From NCBI GenBank assembly GCA_029262355.1, contig JAJCZO010000200.1, positions 1 through 32,129 of the forward strand: 32,129 nt of DNA, given 5' to 3'. Below the pieces are notes generated by a model that saw only the letters and a program-made list of their open reading frames with translations, ran no database searches and was not told the DNA's origin. This document shows, piece after piece, positions 25,811 through 32,129 of this stretch. The first letter of the stretch is position 1, and the number at the start of each line of letters is the position of its first letter. Made by a program: the position numbers and the translations under genes. Source of the stretch: Deltaproteobacteria bacterium. Its GTDB lineage: Bacteria > Desulfobacterota > Binatia > UBA12015.

Positions 25811-26641
25811 ATGCAGACCGCGACGAACATCGACATGCCCCCCGACTACACCGCCATCAAGGCGAAGCAGAATACTGCCTGGGCGTCGGGAGACTACGCC
25901 AAGATCGGTACGACGCTCCAGATCGCCGGTGAGACTCTCGCCGAGGCGATGGATCTCGCCCCCGACTCGACCGTACTCGATGTGGCTGCCGGCAACGGCA
26001 ATGCAACCCTCGCTTTCGCTCGCCGCTGGTGTCGCGTGACCTCGACCGACTACGTCGACAGCCTGCTCGCACGCACCCGGACCCGCGCGGCGGCCGAAGC
26101 CGCGGACGTCACGTTCCAGATCGCAGACGCCGAGGACCTCCCGTTCGCGGACGCCGCCTTCGAAGCTGTCGTCTCGACCTTCGGTGTCATGTTCACTCCG
26201 AACCAGAGACAGGCCGCCAGCGAGCTGATGCGGTGTTGCCGACGCGGGGGAAAAATCGGGCTTGCCAACTGGACGCCTGATGGATTCATCGGTCAGCTGT
26301 TCGTGACACTGGGGAAGCACGTGCCTCCCCCGGCTGGTGTCGACTCTCCCGCGCTCTGGGGCACGAAAGATTGGCTCGAAGAGGTCTTCGGTGCGAGCGC
26401 GAGGTCGCTCGCGGTGAGAAAGCGGGAGTTCATCTTCCGCTACCGCTCCCCGGGCCACTTCGTCGACTTCTTCCGCACGTTCTACGGGCCCGTGCACAAG
26501 GCCTTCCTCGCCCTCGACGCGACCGAAGGAGCCGCTCTGGAAGCCGACCTGCGCGAGACCGTCGCACGCTTCGACACGGCGCCCGACCACTCGATGCGTG
26601 TCCCCGCGGACTACCTCGAGGTCGTCATCACGAAGGGCTGA
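25811..26641 (+). CDS. SAM-dependent methyltransferase (UbiE/class I-like)
   Basis: 276 residues. AAAGGAG seven bases before the ATG at 25811 supports this start over an in-frame ATG 132 bases upstream. SAM-binding motif I is VLDVAAGNGNATLAFARR at residues 55-72; an acidic residue ends the next strand (TSTDYVDSLL); FQIADAEDLPFADAAFEAVV is motif II/III; GGKIGLANWTPDGFIGQL follows as the post-motif strand. The substrate is not predictable; close relatives methylate small molecules. Divergent from the winged-helix regulator, and followed 79 bases later by an unrelated exported protein gene. Confidence 0.87.
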   Translation: MQTATNIDMPPDYTAIKAKQNTAWASGDYAKIGTTLQIAGETLAEAMDLAPDSTVLDVAAGNGNATLAFARRWCRVTSTDYVDSLLARTRTRAAAEAADVTFQIADAEDLPFADAAFEAVVSTFGVMFTPNQRQAASELMRCCRRGGKIGLANWTPDGFIGQLFVTLGKHVPPPAGVDSPALWGTKDWLEEVFGASARSLAVRKREFIFRYRSPGHFVDFFRTFYGPVHKAFLALDATEGAALEADLRETVARFDTAPDHSMRVPADYLEVVITKG

Positions 26642-26720
26642 AGCCCGACGGACAGAAGAGCTTGCGCGGGCGGCCGGATTGGCCGGAGCGCTCCGCGCCT
26701 CAACCTTACGGAGAACCATC

Positions 26721-27593
26721 ATGGTCACACGACTCGCCTTCATTGCCCCCATACGAATTCGCCCGGGCGCCCCCGGCTCCACGGCTGGGGGGATCGCCGC
26801 TGTCGCCGTACTCCTTGCCCTCGCGGGAAGCTCCGCGCTCGCGCAGAACATCGGCAAGGATGCGTGCGTCGGCCCCGGAGCCTGCGTCTCCAATACCGGC
26901 TCGGTAGGCGCCCGTAGCTGCGTCGGCGTCGCCTCCTGCTTTGGCAACGCGGAGAGGGTCGGTAGCGGCGCCTGCCAGGACAACCAGAGCTGCGCGGGCA
27001 ATACCGGCAGAATTGCGAGCGGCAGCTGCGTGAGCCTCGGCGCCTGCGAGGACAATAGCGCCACCGTGAGCAGCAAGAGCTGCCACGGCGTCAACGCCTG
27101 TCGACTCAACACGAGCGACGTCAAGTCGAATAGCTGCCATGGCTCGCTCGCCTGCGAGGCGAGCCGGGCCGCCGTAAAGAGCAACAGCTGCCACGGCCGC
27201 GAAGCCTGTCAGGGGAATTTCGCTAGTGTGAGTAGCGACAGCTGTCACGGAGAGCGCGCCTGCCACCAGAACGAGGGCCCTATCCAGGCCAAGAGTTGTA
27301 TCGGTGACACCGCGTGCGTCGGCAACGCCGGAGGCGTGGGAAGCGGCTCTTGCCGCGGGATCGACTCGTGCCGTGGGAAAGAGCAGCTCGTCGGCAAGAG
27401 GAGCTGCATTGGCCTGAATGCCTGCAACAGCAGCGTGGCCCCGATTGGTGACGGGAGCTGCATCGGCCCCGAAGCCTGCGACGGAAACGAGGCGGAGATC
27501 GGCAAAGGCAGCTGTATTGGCTTCCGCGCTTGCTTCAACAACCAAGAGGTCCGCGGCGACGGGGAGTGCCTCGGCGACAGCGCCTGCCCCTAA
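26721..27593 (+). CDS. Exported protein built of thirteen 18-residue cysteine repeats
   Basis: 290 residues. An ACGGAG ribosome binding site lies before the ATG. Residues 1-41 form a signal peptide with an unusually long N-region (GGIAAVAVLLALAGSSALA, cleavage before QN). From residue 48 to 281 the sequence is 13 consecutive units of exactly 18 residues with consensus S-C-x-G-x2-A-C-x2-N-x3-(V/I)-x3, then half a unit that ends the protein. Every unit has both Cys, five residues apart, giving 28 cysteines in the repeat region. The fixed period without insertions suggests a beta-solenoid, with the two Cys columns stacked either as disulfides or metal ligands (inference). Similar SC-G-AC repeats occur in other uncharacterised proteins, but I know no function. 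Units 5-8 (SCHG) also carry a His next to the Cys. Confidence 0.85.
   Translation: MVTRLAFIAPIRIRPGAPGSTAGGIAAVAVLLALAGSSALAQNIGKDACVGPGACVSNTGSVGARSCVGVASCFGNAERVGSGACQDNQSCAGNTGRIASGSCVSLGACEDNSATVSSKSCHGVNACRLNTSDVKSNSCHGSLACEASRAAVKSNSCHGREACQGNFASVSSDSCHGERACHQNEGPIQAKSCIGDTACVGNAGGVGSGSCRGIDSCRGKEQLVGKRSCIGLNACNSSVAPIGDGSCIGPEACDGNEAEIGKGSCIGFRACFNNQEVRGDGECLGDSACP
26862..27590 (+). repeat. 54-bp coding tandem repeat, 13.5 units
   Basis: DNA encoding the 18-residue repeats. Unit length is constant at 54 bases with no insertion or deletion; the units share mainly the AGCTGC/AGCTGT Cys codons and GCCTGC/GCCTGT, while other positions have diverged. Units 5-8 (about 27078-27293) are the most alike, which suggests a later internal duplication. 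Confidence 0.8.
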
Positions 27594-27632
27594 CGCGAAA
27601 GGCCTCGCCCCGCCTCCGTGTGGCGCTCATCG

Positions 27633-27680
27633 ACGCGGCCGTGCTCGTCAGAGGCAGTCGATCTCGGCCGCGTTAGTTTT
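27633..27680 (+). terminator. Intrinsic terminator-like hairpin after the cysteine-repeat gene
   Basis: ACGCGGCCG (27633-27641) pairs exactly with CGGCCGCGT (27665-27673), a 9-bp GC-rich stem, followed by TAG and TTTT at 27677-27680. The loop is long (23 bases). It lies 40 bases beyond the stop codon and separates this gene from the next exported protein gene. Confidence 0.55.
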
Positions 27681-27790
27681 GCGTGAGGTTGCCGCTGAGG
27701 GGCTGGCCTAGCGACGTTGGGCCGTGAAACTCTCACGATTCCTCCTGATTCCTGCCGCCGAAACGATCCACACTCGAGGAGAGAATCGAA

Positions 27791-28957
27791 ATGATCCGTG
27801 CCCTGAAGACCGCCCTTGCCGTGGTCCTGCTGGCGAGCCCCGCGTTCGCGAACTCCAACGTGAACGTCAGCGTCAATACGTTCTCGATCTACAGCGATCG
27901 GATCACCGAGGTCGAGGTCGATGGAGGCGGGCTCTACACGTTCCCCGATCCCCTGGCGGCGCCGGAACTCTCCGAGGAAAATCAGGCGATCGAGACGGCC
28001 CTGGCCGGTCTCGGATACCCTGTCGGCACGACGGCAACCGTGCAACAGACCTCGTCGATCGGGAACGACGAAGTCGTCGACAGGGTGGTCACGTCGAGCC
28101 ACAACCCGATCGACGATCCGGCGATCGTGATCGGTCTTCCGGACGACTATCTTACCTGGATCGCCATCGGAGCCGTGGACGTACAGGTCGACGTCGAGCT
28201 TACGACGACCTTCTACGAGTTCTATCGACTGGTCGTCGCGATCACTCCGCCCTGCGGGGATGGCACGTTGCAAGCAGGCGAGGCGTGTGATGACGGCAAC
28301 GCCGAGGATGGCGACTGTTGCTCGTCGACGTGTCAGCACGAGGCGCTGGGCAGTTCGTGTGACGACGGTGTCGTCTGCACGGCTCTCGACACCTGCGATG
28401 GCGCGGGGGCGTGTCAGTCGGGTGGGCCGGCGACGACATGTATCTCCTGGCCGAAGGCAAACCTGCTGATCAAGGAGAAGAAGGCGGGGAAGGAGAAGTT
28501 GATTGCCAAGTTCCTCCGTGGACCGGCCTTGGGGCAGGGGGACTTTGGGAACCCGGAAGCCGGGTCGACGGGCTACGAGATCTGCGTGTTCGACGACGCC
28601 GGCAATCTGGCGGGGTCGATGTCGGTCGATCGAGCCGGGGACCTCTGCGCGCAAAAGGCGTGCTGGAAGGCAAAGAAGGAAACCGGCTGGCAGTACAAGG
28701 ACAAGAGCGCCGCGTCGGACGGGGTGACCAAGGTGAAGCTGTTCGGCGGTTCCGCGGGGAAGACGCAGATCCAGGTGCAGGCTGGGAACAACGGCAAGAA
28801 GGGGCAGCTCTCGATGCCGGTTGGGGTGGCCGCTGCGCTGATGGGAACTACGAGCGCGACGGTGCAGGTCCTTGCGAGCGACGCGCAGTGCTTCGACGTC
28901 ACTCTGAATCAGATCAAGAAGCAGGAGCAGGATTTCTTCAAGGCGATCAAGAAGTAG
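27791..28957 (+). CDS. Exported protein with a Myxococcus-type cysteine-rich (DUF4215-like) repeat
   Basis: 388 residues. GAGGAGAG precedes the ATG. Residues 1-20 are a signal peptide ending SPAFA|NSNV. Residues 21-150 look beta-rich and have no family that I recognise. Residues 155-217 hold CGDGTLQAGEACDDGNAEDG and the following CCSSTC, the CGDG-GE-CDDGN-C-C pattern of the Myxococcus cysteine-rich repeat, and then a Cys-rich stretch resembling CDDGVVCTALDTCDG units. The C-terminal 170 residues (ISWPKANLLIKEKKAGKEKL to the end) are Lys-rich with a regular FLRGPALGQGDFGNPE-type region that I have seen only as an unnamed C-terminal region of such proteins. It ends in a lysine-rich helix. Probably a surface protein; no enzyme motif seen. 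Confidence 0.8.
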   Translation: MIRALKTALAVVLLASPAFANSNVNVSVNTFSIYSDRITEVEVDGGGLYTFPDPLAAPELSEENQAIETALAGLGYPVGTTATVQQTSSIGNDEVVDRVVTSSHNPIDDPAIVIGLPDDYLTWIAIGAVDVQVDVELTTTFYEFYRLVVAITPPCGDGTLQAGEACDDGNAEDGDCCSSTCQHEALGSSCDDGVVCTALDTCDGAGACQSGGPATTCISWPKANLLIKEKKAGKEKLIAKFLRGPALGQGDFGNPEAGSTGYEICVFDDAGNLAGSMSVDRAGDLCAQKACWKAKKETGWQYKDKSAASDGVTKVKLFGGSAGKTQIQVQAGNNGKKGQLSMPVGVAAALMGTTSATVQVLASDAQCFDVTLNQIKKQEQDFFKAIKK

Positions 28958-29102
28958 ACGGAGGAGTTGCCCAATGACCAGCGGTCCGCGGAGACTCCGA
29001 CTTCTGCCTCGAATTGTCCCCACGCTTGGCGGCATCGGTCACCAGCCCTGAGGCGTTGGTCGACCTCGTAGGGGATTCGCTCGCAGCGCGTCCGGGCCTG
29101 CC

Positions 29103-31438
29103 TCAGGGTGAATCGAGATGAGCGATCGTCTCGATCGTCGCGTGTCGCGTGCTCACATCGTCGAGACGGCGATCGACTTCGTCGGGGATTCGCACGAGAA
29201 GTGCCACGTTCACATCTCCGGGCCGGTCGAGGTTGATGGCCTGCCCCCGTACCTCGAGGTTCCCGAGCGCGAGTCGGCGGCCCGTGTCGAGAAGTGGGTC
29301 CATGCCCACCCCCGGCTCGAATACCGTGCCGTATACCGTGAGCGTCCCGTCGTTGTTGTCGACGAGCTCGATCACGCGCGCATCGAAAGGCCAATCGACC
29401 GTCGACGCCGTCTGGATCTCGTAGTAGCCCACTCCCGGTTGCCCGCCGACCTTCGAGCACGGGTCGAGCTCATGCCCGTCCGCGGGCTTCCCGCCGTCGA
29501 GCGAGTTGGCAACGGTCTTTCCGTTGCTGCAAACCCCCGTGATCTTGTTGAAGTGGGAATGCCCATCGAGGTGGAGAGCGACGTTCGGGCTCGTGGCCAG
29601 CTTCGTTCGGAAAGCGGCCGGGCTCAGGGGGTCGATCGGATCTGGAAGGAGGCTGCGGATCGTGAACAGAAGATTGAACGCCTCCAGCTCCTGCTGGAAC
29701 TCTTTCCCGTTCATGTTCGCGTGCCTGTCGAGGTCGGCCTGCGGTCAGGCTCGGGTAGTCCGTCGCGCCCAACAGCTTTGCGAACAACTTCAAGGCAGCT
29801 TGGTTGCCCGGCGCTTGCGGGCCGTCGATCGGCTCGAACAGGCCGCAGTCGCCGTAGGGCTCGCAGATCCCGAGGGCGAGTCCGAGCCGGAGGAAGTTCT
29901 TCACCTCCAAGCTCGCGGACGGCTGGTGGCTCAGGAAGATCGCCAGCTGATTCTCCTGCTCTGCGAGTGCGATCTGCTGACTCGATGAAGGCGATCTGGT
30001 CGTAGGCGGGATCGTTGCGGAGTGCATCCACGGCCGCACCCTGTAGCGCAGGCACCTGGAACAGCGGGATGGCAGTCCCCGGACGAAGCAGGATCCCTTC
30101 ATCCGAGGTCGAGAACTCGCGGGAGAGCGGCTCATCGACCTCGGCGAGCGTGGAAGAATCGTACGCCTGCTGGGGGCGCGAGATCATGCCCTGCGAAAAG
30201 CCGTACTCGAAATTCAGATCGAGATTCACGATGCGGAGGACCGGGTTCCCGGGTGGGGTGTAGGCATACCACCCCGGGCAGCCCGCGTTCTCCGGTGCGG
30301 GGCCATTGGCGTCCTCACGAAACCCGTGTCCCGCGGGACCTGAGCCGTCGTTCTTGGGATCGAAGAAGCGGTCGATGAATCCACATCGGTCGTGAGCGAG
30401 GCGTGCCGGGTTGGGCGTCGCGGCGATGGGGTCGAGTGTGCCGGCATCGTAGTAGGCCTCGAACGAGTCACGAAAGTCGAGGGCGGAGACCACCACGTCG
30501 AGGTCGAGCTGGGCGTTCAGCGCGGGCACGACGCCTGGCGCCGACACGCCGAGGATCTGATCTGCCGTGAGTCGGTTCCTGCGGTGATCCGCTGTGGAGT
30601 GCGGCGGAAGCGCGATGCCCTTCTCCCCAAAGAACCGCTGCAGCTCCTCGCTGATGCCCGGCGTGTTGAGGTAGTCGATGAAGCCCTGGGGATAGTTCCC
30701 TTGCGCGAGCAAGTCGTGGTTGCCGATGGAGACGAGCCATGGAATTCCGGACCGGAGGCCTTCGGTGTCGAAGGCGGCCAGCGGATCGTCGTCGCCCGGC
30801 GGGACCATCGGCGGCGCATCGCCCGTATTCGGATCGATCCGGCCACCGTTCATCACGGCGAAGAACCAGTCCTGCTCGTTGTCCTGGGCGTTCTCGCACG
30901 AGTCGCCCGTGTGGACCGCGAGATCGTAGGGGCGAGTTTCGTCAACCAACCGATTCGCAGTTCGGATCATTCCGTCGGCCGAGCGAGGCAAGTACGGGCT
31001 CTGTGGTCGAAACGAGCCGAGTCCCAATCGCTCACCGTCGAGCTTCAACGCGTACTTGTTCGTCGGCGTGAAGGCGGGCGTCTGCGCGTCGGGAATCTGG
31101 AAGTCCGAGATGTGCAGAAGATAGAAGACGCTGGCGGGATCACTCGGCGAGCTCTGTACTTCGAGGTTGTTGCGCTCGGTTCTCGGGTCGAGATCCGGGT
31201 CGAACCCGACGGAGCCGAGGTCCGGATAGCTCGTGATCGGTGTCTTGTCCGAGGTTCGGAGGAACTCCGCCTGGGGAGGGACGTGGTTCGGGTCGCCGTT
31301 CTCAACCGGTGGGTTCTCCCACACCTCGTACCCCTGCACGGGAACCAGGCGGCCAGCGGCCGTCGTCTCCGTGAGTTCCGCATCGCCACAGGCGCCGGCG
31401 AGCGCCGCGAGTACGACGATCGATGTTGTTCTCCACAT
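29103..31438 (-). pseudogene. Lipoprotein-like metallophosphoesterase gene interrupted by two frameshifts
   Basis: Three reading-frame pieces join into one protein of about 777 residues: 31438-29981, then 29979-29746, then 29744-29103. In each junction one base must be skipped (near 29980 and near 29745), after which sequence sense continues: AFIES then QQIALAEQENQLAIFLSHQP; ATDYPSL then PQADLDRHANMNGKEF. The calcineurin-like motifs are spread over the pieces: ISDFQI, HTGDSCEN and SIGNHDLL in the first, FLSHQPS in the second, HLDGHSHFN in the third. The N-terminus (SIVVLAALAGACGD) looks like a lipoprotein signal. Long inserts between motifs fit the unusual phosphoesterase group around TIGR03768 (from memory, unverified). 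As sequenced, only a truncated, non-metal-complete product could be made. Real decay and indel errors are both possible. Confidence 0.75.
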
Positions 31439-31710
31439 CCCTACCCCTCCACGACCACACCCGACGAGCCGACGAGCCGTCGAGCCCGTGGATGATCCCT
31501 TCCACCGGCGCTCGGCGCAAGTGCCGGCACCGCGGGGGGCACCCGGTTGGGCATCGCTGTGGGCAGCGGTTCGAACAGTCGTCCCCCCGGACGGGGTGAT
31601 CGGCGCTGGTCACGACGACGAGGCTGGAGAAGCGTGTGGAAGAGGGGAGCCGGTACGCGGTCCGTCTGTCAAGTCGACGTCGGTACGGCTCTTTGGTTCG
31701 GTCTGACGGG

Positions 31711-32129
31711 ATGACGACGCAACTACAGGTGCTGCACGAGGCGACGGTCGGCCCCGAGGAGATCGACCATCTGGGCCACATGAACGTCCGCTTCTACGCG
31801 GAGAAGGCACTCCGCGCGACGCATGCGCTGGCGCGCCAGGTGGGCCTGACACCGGAGTACTGCGCGGATCAGGCGAGCGTTCTCGAGCTGCGTGGCGCCT
31901 TCACCCGTCACTATCGCGAGCAGATGAAGGGCGCGCGGCTCGTGGTGAAGGGCGGCGTCGTCGATATTCACGCGGACGGCTTCCGGCTCTACCACGAGCT
32001 GATGAACCCGTCGCGCGGCGAGCTCGCCCCGACGGTAGGTAAACACATTGGCTTTCGCGACGAGCGCCAACCGACGCCGAGGCCGCTGAACGAGATGATC
32101 TCGGACCACGCCGCCCAGAGGCGGGGCGA
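31711..32129 (+). CDS. HotDog-fold acyl-CoA thioesterase (4HBT-like), cut by the window end
   Basis: The frame from ATG 31711 is open to the last base, giving about 139 residues. GPEEIDHLGHMNVRFYAEKA near the start carries the D-x-x-G-H-M-N-x-x-x-Y signature of the 4-hydroxybenzoyl-CoA thioesterase/YbgC-like family, whose Asp is catalytic. The following FTRHYREQMKGARLVVKGGV matches the central strands of the fold. The family hydrolyses acyl-CoA thioesters in the cytoplasm. Only weak GACGGG precedes the ATG. Because the 3' end is missing, a second fused domain cannot be excluded. Confidence 0.82.
   Translation, partial: MTTQLQVLHEATVGPEEIDHLGHMNVRFYAEKALRATHALARQVGLTPEYCADQASVLELRGAFTRHYREQMKGARLVVKGGVVDIHADGFRLYHELMNPSRGELAPTVGKHIGFRDERQPTPRPLNEMISDHAAQRRG

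Noticed and set aside
25586..27184. Minus-strand frame continuing 533 codons upstream of the winged-helix regulator
   Set aside because: It is antisense to the methyltransferase and the cysteine-repeat gene. The ribosome binding site and the start of homology fix the regulator start at 25585; lack of stops is expected in GC-rich DNA.
26706..27545. Minus-strand Ala-rich frame opposite the cysteine-repeat gene
   Set aside because: Its periodicity is a mirror of the 54-bp repeats on the plus strand; no start signal or recognisable domain.
27590..29035. Minus-strand 481-codon frame opposite the DUF4215-like gene
   Set aside because: The plus strand has a signal peptide, ribosome binding site and CGDG-CDDGN motif; the minus frame has none.

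Overview
The window is GC-rich, densely coded bacterial DNA. A Myxococcota, Binatota or other former-deltaproteobacterial lineage is my best guess. The basis is a Myxococcus-type cysteine-rich (DUF4215-like) repeat protein, a very large kinase/cyclase/ATPase fusion of the type known from TOMM (thiazole/oxazole-modified microcin) loci, several secreted proteins of unknown role, and a mix of sulfatases, an amidohydrolase and an Old Yellow Enzyme relative. There is no rRNA or tRNA gene, so the assignment is inference only. I saw no CRISPR array, IS element or tRNA.

Layout. 1-8206: the 3' end of a polyprenyl diphosphate synthase gene, then a cluster around a 1322-residue Ser/Thr kinase-cyclase-ATPase-TPR fusion. 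It is flanked by five genes of two unrecognised families: three small proteins sharing a Trp-centred helical segment, and two tandem ~330-residue paralogues sharing an NW/GRP motif pattern. Four of these form a tightly coupled operon reading away from the kinase. 8233-9713: a decayed patch with a HupE/UreJ-type fragment, a 5'-truncated TetR gene and a carotenoid oxygenase remnant. The last two are joined head to head with both starts missing. 9904-10800: an exported Ig-like/Fn3 protein ending in a strong hairpin. 10909-16812: three alkaline-phosphatase-superfamily (sulfatase-fold) genes with different nucleophile positions; the two on the minus strand probably form an operon behind a promoter with an internal palindrome.

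17202-20339: a flavin oxidoreductase divergent from an amidohydrolase and a DUF1330-like protein, which looks like a small catabolic module. 20699-21385: an exported protein with a CX4CH motif and a C-terminal membrane anchor. 21504-23902: a di-heme cytochrome c peroxidase/MauG-like protein divergent from an OxyR-type regulator that keeps both redox cysteines. The promoter between them has a perfect -10 box and an operator-like palindrome, so this reads as a self-contained peroxide-response unit. 23999-26641: a winged-helix/TolB-like/TPR regulator divergent from a SAM methyltransferase. 26721-28957: two exported cysteine-rich proteins, one made of thirteen exact 18-residue repeats. 29103-31438: a metallophosphoesterase broken by two frameshifts. 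31711-end: a partial HotDog thioesterase.

The best candidates for an undescribed system are the kinase-centred cluster (778-8206) and the 18-residue cysteine-ladder protein. Function assignments come from motifs read by eye; no database search was possible.
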